A DNA stretch of 64,000 bases, taken from Candidatus Terasakiella magnetica. GTDB lineage: Bacteria; Pseudomonadota; Alphaproteobacteria; Rhodospirillales; Terasakiellaceae. The stretch spans positions 62,001-126,000 of the forward strand of contig NZ_FLYE01000047.1 of assembly GCF_900093605.1 (NCBI RefSeq), in the 5' to 3' direction. Made by a program: the position numbers and the translations under genes. The notes under the pieces were generated by a model. The model was not told where the DNA came from. It saw nothing but the letters and a program-made list of their open reading frames with translations, and did not search any database. Below, one piece after another: positions 8,778 through 16,877 of the stretch (within the stretch, counting starts at the first letter, position 1; the number at the start of each line of letters is the position of its first letter).

Positions 8778-9806
8778 TTATGAAGCTTCAAGGGCCGTTT
8801 GAATAAAGCCGTTAATGTCTTGTTCTGTGGTGTTGAAGCTTGTGACTAATCGGATCAAAGGCGATCCGGCATCATGCCAGCGATAAAAACCATATCCCGC
8901 ATCTTCCAATGCTTGTAGCGTGTTTTCCGGCAGCGAGATAAACAGCTCGTTTGCTTCAACAGGGAAGTAAAGTTCAGCCCCTGCAATGGTTTCAAGCCCG
9001 CATTTGAGTTTTTGCGCCATAGCATTGGCATGGCGGGCATTGTTAAGCCATAAGTCATTGGTTAAAAACGCATCCCATTGGGCCGCGATAAAACGCATTT
9101 TAGAATGTAAATGGCCTGTGCGTTTTCTCATATAGCCAACTTCGCGTGCGAGTTTCTGATTAAAGAAGATAATGGCCTCAGCATTCATGGCCCCGTTTTT
9201 TGTCGCGCCAAAGGAGAGCACATCAATACCAGCTTTCCATGTGAGTTCTGCCGGGCTGCACTCAACTGTGCAAAGCGCATTGGTAAAGCGCGCCCCATCC
9301 ATATGGAAATAGAGCCCGTATTCTTTGGCAACAGCACTTAAGTGATGGATTTCAGCCGGGCCATAAATGGTGCCGGCTTCACTGGCTTGTGAGATGCTCA
9401 AGGCGGCAGGCTGGGTGTGGTGAACCGCATCATTGGTGGCAGCCAGGGCAGTTTCCAGCTCACCGGGGTGGAGCTTGCCGTGTGGGCCGGGCAGGGTGAT
9501 GAGCTTTGCCCCACCACAAAACATTTCTGGTGCACCACATTCATCACAGTTGATATGAGAATCCTTATGGCAATAAATGCTACCATAAGACGGCGTCAGT
9601 GCATCTAAGGCCAAGGCATTTGCCGATGTGCCTGTGCTGGTGAGAAAGACAGTGGTCTCACATTCAAATATCTCGTTAAAGCGTTTTTGAACTTTTGCTG
9701 TGAGCTCATCTTCACCATAGGGCATGGCGGTACCCGTATTGGCTTGGGTGAGAGCGTCCAATATTTCCGGGGAGACACCAGTCGTATTATCGCTACAGAA
9801 ATTCAT
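8778..9806 (-). CDS. ltaE: Low-specificity L-threonine aldolase
   Basis: A PLP-dependent fold-type I enzyme that cleaves L-threonine or allo-threonine to glycine and acetaldehyde. The 342-residue protein starts with MNFCSDNTTG and shows FLTSTGTSANALAL, HMDGARFTNAL and the lysine segment SFGATKNGAMNAEA expected to bind PLP. The start at 9806 has a near-perfect GGAGGGTGAG ribosome-binding site. The open frame extends a further 60 codons upstream, but that would overlap the neighbouring JAMM gene and lacks family resemblance. It is the last gene of a minus-strand run and ends 6 bp from the convergent binding-protein gene. Confidence 0.93.
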   Translation of the reverse strand: MNFCSDNTTGVSPEILDALTQANTGTAMPYGEDELTAKVQKRFNEIFECETTVFLTSTGTSANALALDALTPSYGSIYCHKDSHINCDECGAPEMFCGGAKLITLPGPHGKLHPGELETALAATNDAVHHTQPAALSISQASEAGTIYGPAEIHHLSAVAKEYGLYFHMDGARFTNALCTVECSPAELTWKAGIDVLSFGATKNGAMNAEAIIFFNQKLAREVGYMRKRTGHLHSKMRFIAAQWDAFLTNDLWLNNARHANAMAQKLKCGLETIAGAELYFPVEANELFISLPENTLQALEDAGYGFYRWHDAGSPLIRLVTSFNTTEQDINGFIQTALEAS

Positions 9807-9834
9807 CTCACCCTCCAGTTCGGTTTTTGCTTTC

Positions 9835-10224
9835 TTATAGCTTAACCCGAATGGGAATCTCTTCAAAGTCCTGATTTGTTTCATTAAAGCGGAAAGCTTT
9901 GATTTCTTTACAGGTGGTGATGACCCAGAGCAGTTCGGGCTCATAAACCATGGAACGATCTGTTTTTGATGGAAAAGGATTTCCATTGGGGTGAGAGTGA
10001 TAAAACCCCATCAGGCTGCGCTCCCCGCTTTCACGGATCAGCTCAAAACGCACTTTTGGGTCAAGCTCAAAACTTTTTGTCTTATCGCCTGTGCTGATGT
10101 TGGCGGATGGCATGAGCCGCTCAACAGTTTCCCCATCCCCCACAATCAGGCCACAACATTCTTCAGGATGGGCCTGTTTTGTGAAGTCTAATAATCGATC
10201 AAAATCAGCTTGTGAGAGGATCAT
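9835..10224 (-). CDS. JAMM/MPN-type metalloprotease-like protein
   Basis: A 129-residue single-domain protein of the Mov34/MPN/PAD-1 (JAMM) family. The zinc and catalytic set is intact: glutamates in PEECCGLIVG (21/22), then H76-S-H78-P and, after the proper spacing, S86 and D89 (HSHP...SKTD). Bacterial relatives cut small ubiquitin-like sulfur carriers or release C-terminal cysteine in cysteine or thiamine pathways. No such partner is in this window, so the substrate is unknown. The start overlaps the stop of the upstream membrane-protein gene by four bases (ATGA), implying co-translation. Confidence 0.85.
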   Translation of the reverse strand: MILSQADFDRLLDFTKQAHPEECCGLIVGDGETVERLMPSANISTGDKTKSFELDPKVRFELIRESGERSLMGFYHSHPNGNPFPSKTDRSMVYEPELLWVITTCKEIKAFRFNETNQDFEEIPIRVKL

Positions 10225-10649
10225 TGAGCAGGGTGTAAGGACAATCCACCAAGTTTTGCACCCGTATTGATATCAAGAACCATCAAACGGTTAATACCTA
10301 CCTCATTGATGAGGCGCAGCACAAGGCGTTGAGAATCTATATCGGTTTCCACCACTTTATAGCCTGTTGGGATCTCAATGCGCATATCGCCAAAAGCACG
10401 CACTGGGGCCACAACGCTTACAGGGGCCGCTGTTGGGGCAACTGTTTCAGCTTCACTTTTCTTGCCAACAAGCGGGACTTCAATGTCTTTTAGCGCTTTT
10501 TCAAGCTCAGGTGCTTCTGTTGCCAGATCAAAAAATTTAAAATCAGGGTTGTCTGCCTTCTGCATTAGGCCGTAAACCAGAGCAATCATGCCAAGGATGA
10601 TTAAAACTCCCATGCCGACAACGGCTGAAACCAGTACTGTTCTTCCCAT
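10221..10649 (-). CDS. Single-pass membrane protein, DUF6476-like
   Basis: A 142-residue protein with one N-terminal transmembrane helix (about residues 5-28), a Pro/Ala/Val linker (about 60-85) and a C-terminal beta-rich part that ends RLMVLDINTGAKLGGLSL. It resembles the small membrane proteins (DUF6476) found next to rluD in many alphaproteobacteria, and here it also lies divergently beside rluD with 24 bp between starts. The C-terminal domain would be periplasmic if the helix is a signal anchor. Function unknown. It is the first gene of a unit with the JAMM gene, and probably ltaE. Confidence 0.6.
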   Translation of the reverse strand: MGRTVLVSAVVGMGVLIILGMIALVYGLMQKADNPDFKFFDLATEAPELEKALKDIEVPLVGKKSEAETVAPTAAPVSVVAPVRAFGDMRIEIPTGYKVVETDIDSQRLVLRLINEVGINRLMVLDINTGAKLGGLSLHPAQ

Positions 10650-10673
10650 CTTTTTTACTCTAGCTTAGTGATT

Positions 10674-11639
10674 ATGACAGATACATTTGAAATAACCACC
10701 CAAGACAAAGATCAAGGGATTCGTTTGGATAAACTTCTTTCTTTAGGAGAAAGTGGTCTATCGCGTTCACGACTAAAAGCCCTGATCGAAGAAGGGGTAG
10801 TTACTCTTTCGGGCCAGACCATAACCGACCCGTCGCTTCGGGTCAAATCAGGACAGTGTTTTTCTTTTAAAATTCCTGAAGCAAAGGAATATGAGCCTGA
10901 GCCCGAAGATATTGCGCTTGAGATCGTCTATGAAGATGATGACCTGATTGTTTTGAATAAACCTGCTGGTATGGTTGTTCATCCCGCGGCAGGTAATTAT
11001 ACCGGGACCTTGGTCAATGCCTTGCTGCATCATTGTGGGGATAGTCTTTCCGGTATAGGCGGGGTAAAACGCCCCGGGATCGTCCATCGCCTTGATAAAG
11101 AGACCAGCGGTCTGATGGTGGTGGCGAAAAACGATATTGCCCATGTGGCCTTATCTGAACAATTTGCTGAACACTCCCTTGAGCGTGCTTATTTAGCTGT
11201 GGTCTGGGGTCTGCCGGAGCCGAAAAAGGGCCGCATTGAAGGCAATATCGGGCGTAGTCCGCAGAATCGCAAAAAAATGGCGGTGGTTACAAAGGGCGGA
11301 AAAACAGCTGCGACCAATTATTCCTTGGTTAAGCAGATTGGCTTGCATGCCTCTTTAGTGGAGTGTCGCCTTGAAACGGGGCGAACCCACCAGATACGGG
11401 TGCATATGTCCAATAAAAGCAATACGGTGGTCGGGGATGCTTTATATGGGCGCACGCCGCCACGGTTTTTGCGTTTGCTCAATGCAGAGCAAAAGGCGGA
11501 ATTTAGCGGGTTCCAACGCCATGCATTACACGCATATATTATAGGGTTTTTGCACCCGCGAACAAAAGAAGAGATGCATTTTGAAAATGACTTACCTTCT
11601 GAAATCAACGAGTTATGTGACTTTTTGAAGAAAATATAA
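10674..11639 (+). CDS. rluD: 23S rRNA pseudouridine synthase, RluD type
   Basis: A 321-residue RluA/RluC/RluD-family enzyme that isomerises uridines in large-subunit rRNA. An S4 RNA-binding domain (about 10-75, with GLSRSRLKALIEEG) precedes the catalytic domain. The catalytic aspartate lies in the family motif GIVHRLDKETSGLM; ECRLETGRTHQIRVHM and GDALYG follow. The GTG at 10668 is an alternative start two codons upstream. RluD is chosen over RluC from length and the HPAAGN segment, but substrate position cannot be proved by reading. rpoH is the next gene downstream. Confidence 0.9.
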   Translation: MTDTFEITTQDKDQGIRLDKLLSLGESGLSRSRLKALIEEGVVTLSGQTITDPSLRVKSGQCFSFKIPEAKEYEPEPEDIALEIVYEDDDLIVLNKPAGMVVHPAAGNYTGTLVNALLHHCGDSLSGIGGVKRPGIVHRLDKETSGLMVVAKNDIAHVALSEQFAEHSLERAYLAVVWGLPEPKKGRIEGNIGRSPQNRKKMAVVTKGGKTAATNYSLVKQIGLHASLVECRLETGRTHQIRVHMSNKSNTVVGDALYGRTPPRFLRLLNAEQKAEFSGFQRHALHAYIIGFLHPRTKEEMHFENDLPSEINELCDFLKKI

Positions 11640-11711
11640 TTTTTATCTATACCCGAGCTGTAGAGTTAGGTACTATAAATAGTGAAGGGGATTTAATTAA
11701 GGAGGGCATCC

Positions 11712-11744
11712 ATGACGGGTGGTTCCGCCGAGCTATCCGTGTAA
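11712..11744 (+). CDS. Upstream ORF in the rpoH leader (10 codons)
   Basis: ATG at 11712 opens a 10-codon frame (MTGGSAELSV) ending in TAA at 11742-11744, 26 bp before the rpoH start. It is preceded by a near-perfect AAGGAGGG (11699-11706) at ideal spacing, a stronger site than the one before rpoH. It could be a leader peptide coupling ribosome loading to rpoH translation. Coding is inferred only from the ribosome-binding site and spacing; it may not be translated. Confidence 0.45.
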   Translation: MTGGSAELSV

Positions 11745-11770
11745 TCCATATCCGATAGGGGGAATGGCAC

Positions 11771-12676
11771 ATGGCGAATAATACCTTAGGACTTACATTC
11801 ACACCGGAAAGTAATCTTTCCCGGTACCTTAATGAAATCAGAAAGTTCCCGATGCTGAGCGTCGAGGAAGAATATAGTTTGGCCGTTAATTGGCGAGACC
11901 GTGAAGATGATGCATCTGCTCATAAACTCGTAACCAGCCATCTGCGTCTTGTTGCAAAAATTGCAATGGGCTATCGCGGTTATGGCCTACCTGTTGGCGA
12001 ACTTATCTCAGAAGGCAATATCGGGATGATGCAGGCGGTAAAACGCTTTGACCCCGAACGTGGTTTCCGCTTGGCAACATATGCCATGTGGTGGATCAGG
12101 GCCTCTATGCAGGAATATATCCTCCATTCTTGGTCCCTTGTCAAAATGGGCACAACAGCGGCCCAAAAGAAGCTTTTCTTCAATCTGCGTAAGCTTAAAG
12201 GGCAAATGCAGGCCATTGAAGAAGGTGACCTCCACCCAGAGCATGTGACAGCGATTTCTGAAAAACTGAACGTTCCACAAGAAGAAGTCATTCAGATGAA
12301 CCGCCGTCTCGCCAGTTCAGATCATAGCTTGAACTCCCCGCTACGTATGGATGGGGAAGGTGAGTGGATTGACTGGTTGGTTGATGACAAGGTTAATCAG
12401 GAAAAAGAACTCGCTCAAAAAGAAGAGCTTGATAATCGTCGTATTATGCTGGAGTCGGGCTTAAGTATTTTAAATGAGCGTGAACGTCACATCCTGACTG
12501 AGCGTCGTTTACAAGATAAGGCAACGACACTTGAAGATTTATCTCAGCAATATGGTGTATCGCGTGAACGTATTCGTCAGATTGAAGTACGTGCATTTGA
12601 AAAATTACAAAAATCTATGAAAAATGCCATGCTTGAACAACGCATGAAAGAAAAGGAAATGCGTGATAATTTCTGA
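11771..12676 (+). CDS. rpoH: RNA polymerase sigma-32 (heat-shock) factor
   Basis: A 301-residue sigma-70-family factor that directs transcription of heat-shock genes. Region 2 contains HLRLVAKIAMGYRGYGLPVGELISEGNIGMMQAV and the -10-recognising RLATYAMWWIRASMQEYI. The RpoH-specific box QKKLFFNLR is at residues 132-140, which separates it from RpoD. Region 4 carries the helix-turn-helix LEDLSQQYGVSRERIRQIE. The ribosome-binding sequence is AGGGGGAATGGCAC before the ATG at 11771. A 131-base leader with an upstream ORF and a bidirectional terminator beyond the stop suggest its own transcription unit. Alphaproteobacteria often carry several rpoH paralogues; only one is seen here. Confidence 0.95.
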   Translation: MANNTLGLTFTPESNLSRYLNEIRKFPMLSVEEEYSLAVNWRDREDDASAHKLVTSHLRLVAKIAMGYRGYGLPVGELISEGNIGMMQAVKRFDPERGFRLATYAMWWIRASMQEYILHSWSLVKMGTTAAQKKLFFNLRKLKGQMQAIEEGDLHPEHVTAISEKLNVPQEEVIQMNRRLASSDHSLNSPLRMDGEGEWIDWLVDDKVNQEKELAQKEELDNRRIMLESGLSILNERERHILTERRLQDKATTLEDLSQQYGVSRERIRQIEVRAFEKLQKSMKNAMLEQRMKEKEMRDNF

Positions 12677-12700
12677 TTTTGCTTTCTCAATCTAACTATA

Positions 12701-12735
12701 AAAAAACGCCCAGATCATGGATCGGGCGTTTTTTC
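12701..12735. terminator. Bidirectional terminator between rpoH and the convergent membrane-protein gene
   Basis: AAAAAACGCCC at 12701-12711 pairs with GGGCGTTTTTT at 12724-12734, with GATC/GATC continuing the stem. A-run on one side and T-run on the other make it work for both convergent genes (rpoH ending 12676; 12747 on the minus strand). Confidence 0.85.
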
Positions 12736-12746
12736 TTTGAAATACT

Positions 12747-13286
12747 CTAGCCCCTCGGGGCTTTGGGTTCTGCGGCTGGTGCACCGGGTTCTTTGGCCTC
12801 ACCGGGCTCGCCAACCACCTCTTCTTTAGTGACCGCATCACCCCATTCGCCAAGTAGTTTCTTTTGGCTTGCGCGCAAGACAGAAACACGTCGCTGGGCA
12901 ATAAAGGTCATGACGGTGGTAACAATGGGGGGTGTGACAATAAATAAAATCCAGCCAAGACCCGCTGAGCCATACATCAAAAAGAGAGAGAACACATCGG
13001 TAAGGGTATCAATGGCAACAGACATACTGTTGCTTCCCATCCATAAATCCAGCAGATAAGGGAAAATACCGGCAAAGTTCATGGCTAAAACACTGATGAA
13101 TGCAAAGCGTTGTGGGGAGCGGTCAATCAGAACGGCGACAAATGTTGGCAACATACCAAAACAGACAAGCACCAGTGATGCCATGGAAACCAGCATCAAG
13201 ATAACAGCTGCAAACAGTGCCATCATGCCAAGCAGCATGAGGCCACCGCCTTGTTGCTTCTTCACCGTCATTTTTGCTTTTGCCAT
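12747..13286 (-). CDS. Multi-pass membrane protein of unknown function
   Basis: A 179-residue protein with about three to four hydrophobic segments (near 16-45, 62-82 and 95-127). Its cytosolic-looking tail is rich in Glu, Pro and Ala and ends APAAEPKAPRG. I do not recognise the family. It starts 12 bp after the stop of the tail-anchored pseudokinase gene, in the same direction, with GGGGAAAC as ribosome-binding site, so the two are almost certainly one operon. The products probably meet at the inner membrane. No catalytic motif is visible. Confidence 0.7.
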   Translation of the reverse strand: MAKAKMTVKKQQGGGLMLLGMMALFAAVILMLVSMASLVLVCFGMLPTFVAVLIDRSPQRFAFISVLAMNFAGIFPYLLDLWMGSNSMSVAIDTLTDVFSLFLMYGSAGLGWILFIVTPPIVTTVMTFIAQRRVSVLRASQKKLLGEWGDAVTKEEVVGEPGEAKEPGAPAAEPKAPRG

Positions 13287-13298
13287 TATAGTTTCCCC

Positions 13299-15365
13299 TT
13301 ACCAAAGCCGACCGATGAAGGTCACGGTGATGATTAACAGGGAGATGACAATGGATGTCATAGCAGCAGCTTGTTGCCCCATGCGATTTGAGTTTTTCTG
13401 CAGGGATTTCTCGTTATTCTGAATGTCTTTTATTTCGTTTTCAGCTTCTTCAAATTCACTGCAAGCTTCATCGAACTCTATCTGATCTTGCGCGCGCTGT
13501 TCTGCATTATCAAGCAGGTTGAACAGGTCAGCAAGGTTACCTTTGCGAATAAGTTTTGGGACTTCTTTTTCAAGCTCTTCACGAATGGATTTACTGTGAT
13601 AGGCTTTGATCGCGGGGCCCATATGGGCACCCACCCAACTGGTAAAGCCCATCATGGTGCCCGCTTTGGTGCGCCATTGCACAAGGGCAAGCAGGCTGAG
13701 CATGCCTAATGTCGCAATCTCTTCACGATCATCGCCAACGGCTTTGACATGAGGGTCAATATTTTGGTTTAGCCGTGCTGCAATGAAAGCGACAATATGG
13801 CGATCAATCGGTTTTTTCTTTTTATCGACCTTGGCTGAAATGCGCTCAAGCGCGGGCATGAGGTCTTTAATGGTTGTGACATATTCCTCAACCAACAAGG
13901 GGCTCTGACAGGCCATGGTCGGGTTGGTTTCATAAAGGACGCGCTCAACCCCATAACCGATTTTGCGTTCTTGAACAAAATCAAGAAGCTGGTCAAAGTT
14001 CTTTTCAAGGGCCACATAGACCGGGTTATAGGTATCTTGAGCATCAAACCAAGCGCGTGGCAGGCCACGGGTGATCAATTCAATCGGTGAGTTTGCATTA
14101 CCTTTATGTAAGATGGAATGGGCAAGCATTGTCCCAAAGCCATCAGGCATACACCAGCAATCCTTGTAGCGGATCGGTAAGGTCGGATCGAGCACAATCC
14201 CGATACGGGCTGCCAGCACATCTTTATCACCAGATTGTGATTGTGCCATATGAATGGCGTTTGAGGCCGCAGCGGAGAGATCAGAATCTTCCAAGTCGCG
14301 CTTGAGCCACGTTTCCAACATGTCATCTTTGACAAGCTTGTCAACTTGGCTGGGCATACGTGTTGCGGCAAGGGAAAGCGTGCGGGTGTTGAAATGTTCA
14401 CGCCCGGCATAATCAATATAGCGTTTGGCTTTGCGTGCAGACTTTTTCTGGATGGGGGTTAAACGCCGACCATTGATCCAGAGATCAAGCTGTTCAAGGC
14501 TCCAGCGTTCATGTTCATCATCAGAGAGAAGGCCGCGCAGACATTCCACCATATTTGGGGGTATGACTTCTTGACCAATCAGTGTGGTATAGGAGCCTTC
14601 GATCATCTTTGAATAAAGGATATCATCATCGGTGCGCAATTGCGGCACAGGGTTGCCCCCGGCAATGGCAAAGATGACAGACACCCCAAAGGCGTACATA
14701 TCATCGGCAACGTCGCCAGCCCCACGCCCGGCAGGCGGGGCAGCGCCACGTTCTAACGTTTCAAAAAGAATGGGTTGGTCATATCCCGGTGGTACGGTTG
14801 TACAATCACCAAGGACCAAACGGTCAAGGGAGCCATCAAGGAAAAAGAGGTTGGAGGGGCGAATTTGTCGATGCGAAACACCGCGCGAAGACAGTTCCAT
14901 TAAGCCATGGCATAAGGGCTCGATGATTTTTCGCACCATTTCATGTTGAGAGATTTGACCCAGATGGTCAAGCAGGCGTCCACCTGTCGGGCGTTCATAA
15001 ATCACAACAACGGTACGCTGGCTGATTAAGGGCCAGTGAACGGTGCCCCATTCCACAAGGTTCATGGATCCGCGAATATTCGCGCCTTTTAAAACATCCA
15101 TAACACCAGTACGGGCCCCAAGGAAGGGCGGGCAAACAAGGGCGAAGAGTTTGCGCTCGGTATTACGTTTGTCTTCAGCTACATAGGCTTTGGCTGATGG
15201 GGTGCAAAGTTCAGGGATCGGCATGGCGGGGTTAATGTTATAGCGATCCAGCACAACAGGAGGCACGGGTTTACCCTTTGCCTTTGGTGGCTCAGCTTTT
15301 GGCTGAGCTGCAGCTTGATCGGCTTGAGCCTGATCTTGTGCATTTTGGTTTTCCTGTTCGGCCAT
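13299..15365 (-). CDS. Tail-anchored protein kinase-like protein, probable pseudokinase
   Basis: A 688-residue protein. Residues 1-35 are a low-complexity Gln/Ala/Pro/Lys stretch. Residues about 40-300 follow a Ser/Thr kinase fold: VVVIYERPTGGRLLDHL resembles the hinge, SHRQIRPSNLFF the catalytic loop, LVLGDCTT the DFG strand and DDMYAFGVSVIFAI the helix after the activation segment. The catalytic Asp of HRD is Gln167 and the DFG phenylalanine is Cys, and I see no clear glycine-rich loop or VAIK lysine, so phosphotransfer looks unlikely. A helical middle (300-610) leads to a charged coiled coil (about 615-660) and one C-terminal transmembrane helix (about 668-688). Its partner membrane-protein gene lies 12 bp downstream. 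Function unknown. Confidence 0.75.
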   Translation of the reverse strand: MAEQENQNAQDQAQADQAAAQPKAEPPKAKGKPVPPVVLDRYNINPAMPIPELCTPSAKAYVAEDKRNTERKLFALVCPPFLGARTGVMDVLKGANIRGSMNLVEWGTVHWPLISQRTVVVIYERPTGGRLLDHLGQISQHEMVRKIIEPLCHGLMELSSRGVSHRQIRPSNLFFLDGSLDRLVLGDCTTVPPGYDQPILFETLERGAAPPAGRGAGDVADDMYAFGVSVIFAIAGGNPVPQLRTDDDILYSKMIEGSYTTLIGQEVIPPNMVECLRGLLSDDEHERWSLEQLDLWINGRRLTPIQKKSARKAKRYIDYAGREHFNTRTLSLAATRMPSQVDKLVKDDMLETWLKRDLEDSDLSAAASNAIHMAQSQSGDKDVLAARIGIVLDPTLPIRYKDCWCMPDGFGTMLAHSILHKGNANSPIELITRGLPRAWFDAQDTYNPVYVALEKNFDQLLDFVQERKIGYGVERVLYETNPTMACQSPLLVEEYVTTIKDLMPALERISAKVDKKKKPIDRHIVAFIAARLNQNIDPHVKAVGDDREEIATLGMLSLLALVQWRTKAGTMMGFTSWVGAHMGPAIKAYHSKSIREELEKEVPKLIRKGNLADLFNLLDNAEQRAQDQIEFDEACSEFEEAENEIKDIQNNEKSLQKNSNRMGQQAAAMTSIVISLLIITVTFIGRLW

Positions 15366-15500
15366 TTATGGATCTTATCTTTCTATAACGCCCAATTTCG
15401 GTATGTTTCACCCACCACTGTGCACATGGTAGCGGAAATCATATCGAAAATCTCATTCATCATAAAAGCTAAACTGTTAAAAGGGTGTGAATAAATATAA

Positions 15501-15533
15501 AAAAAGCTCCAGATTTATCATCCAGAGCTTTTT
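15501..15533 (-). terminator. Intrinsic terminator of hisZ-purA
   Basis: AAAAAGCTC (15501-15509) pairs with GAGCTTTTT (15525-15533); on the minus strand the hairpin ends in a T-run. It lies 28 bp past the purA stop. Confidence 0.75.
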
Positions 15534-15560
15534 AAGTGTAAATCTATAGGACTGAGATAA

Positions 15561-16853
15561 TTACCCGTTGAACGGATCAGTCACCAAAATTGTATCTTCA
15601 CGCTCAGGGCTTGTTGAACAAACCGCAACAGGCGTGTCGATAAGTTCTTCAATGCGTTTGATGTATTTCACGCATGTTGCAGGCAGGTCAGCCCAGGTGC
15701 GTGCACCCTCTGTACTGTCGCTCCAGCCTTCCATCACTTCGTAAACGGGCTCAACTTCAGCCTGTTGTGCCGGGTTTGATGGCAGATGTTTGATGGTTTC
15801 ACCATTAAGCTTATAACCTGTACAGATTTTAAGCTCTTCCATACCATCAAGAACGTCTAGCTTCATCAGGGCAATACCATTGATGCCGTTGACTTTAACG
15901 GCTTGGCGGACCAAAACCGCATCAAACCAGCCACAACGGCGTTTGCGTGCTGTAACCGTACCAAACTCGTGACCGCGCTCGCCTAAGCCTTGACCAACTT
16001 CGTCAAACAATTCTGTTGGGAAGGGGCCAGAACCTACACGTGTTGTGTAAGCTTTGGTGATGCCAAGGATGTAATCCAGTGAGCCCGGACCCATACCAGA
16101 ACCCGCAGAAGCTTGGCCTGCAACGGTGTTAGATGACGTCACGAACGGTACTGTACCATGATCAACATCAAGTAACGTACCTTGCGCACCTTCAAACAGG
16201 ATGCGTTGGCCTTTGGATTTGGCATCATCAAGCAGTTGCCAGACGATTTGTGAATATGGTGTCAGTTTTGGGGCCATTTCCAAAAGAGGGGCGAGAACTT
16301 CTTCAACGCTCCATTCATCATGACCAAGACCACGCAACAGCGGGTTATGGTGGGCAAGAAGTTTTTCCACCTTGGCAGGCAATGTATCTGGGTCAGCCAG
16401 ATCGCCAAAACGAATGGCGCGGCGACCACATTTATCTTCATAGGCAGGGCCGATGCCGCGACCTGTTGTGCCGATTTTGGCTTTACCCAACGCTTCTTCG
16501 CGCACATGGTCGATTTTTTGGTGAACCGGCAGGATCAAACAGGCATTTTCAGCAATTGCCAGGTTTTCAGGGTTGATCTCAACACCTTGGCCGCGAATGG
16601 TGTCCATTTCTTCAAGCAGGGCAGCGGGGTCGATGACCACACCATTACCGATAACAGAAAGTTTGCCACCACGCACTGTGCCAGAAGGCAGCAGGCTGAG
16701 TTTATATTTTACACCATCAATAACAAGTGTATGTCCAGCATTGTGACCGCCTTGGAAACGAACGACCACATCTGCGCGCTCAGAAAGCCAGTCAACAATC
16801 TTGCCTTTACCTTCGTCACCCCACTGGGAACCGACTACGACTACGTTTGTCAT
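15561..16853 (-). CDS. purA: Adenylosuccinate synthetase
   Basis: PurA joins IMP and aspartate using GTP, the first committed step to AMP. The 430-residue length is standard. The N-terminal GTP-binding segment [16 protein letters not shown], the [12 protein letters not shown] stretch, [13 protein letters not shown] and [21 protein letters not shown] are all intact. KRRCGWFD and the C-terminal [16 protein letters not shown] are also typical. hisZ lies 24 bp upstream in the same direction, an arrangement common in Rhodospirillales. A terminator follows the gene. Confidence 0.97.
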   Translation of the reverse strand: MTNVVVVGSQWGDEGKGKIVDWLSERADVVVRFQGGHNAGHTLVIDGVKYKLSLLPSGTVRGGKLSVIGNGVVIDPAALLEEMDTIRGQGVEINPENLAIAENACLILPVHQKIDHVREEALGKAKIGTTGRGIGPAYEDKCGRRAIRFGDLADPDTLPAKVEKLLAHHNPLLRGLGHDEWSVEEVLAPLLEMAPKLTPYSQIVWQLLDDAKSKGQRILFEGAQGTLLDVDHGTVPFVTSSNTVAGQASAGSGMGPGSLDYILGITKAYTTRVGSGPFPTELFDEVGQGLGERGHEFGTVTARKRRCGWFDAVLVRQAVKVNGINGIALMKLDVLDGMEELKICTGYKLNGETIKHLPSNPAQQAEVEPVYEVMEGWSDSTEGARTWADLPATCVKYIKRIEELIDTPVAVCSTSPEREDTILVTDPFNG

Positions 16854-16877
16854 TGGTATATACTCCGTTTTACCGCT

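Noticed and set aside
9807-9986. 60 extra codons at the 5' end of the threonine aldolase frame
   Set aside because: They overlap the JAMM gene, are unlike the family, and the start at 9806 has a near-perfect ribosome-binding site.
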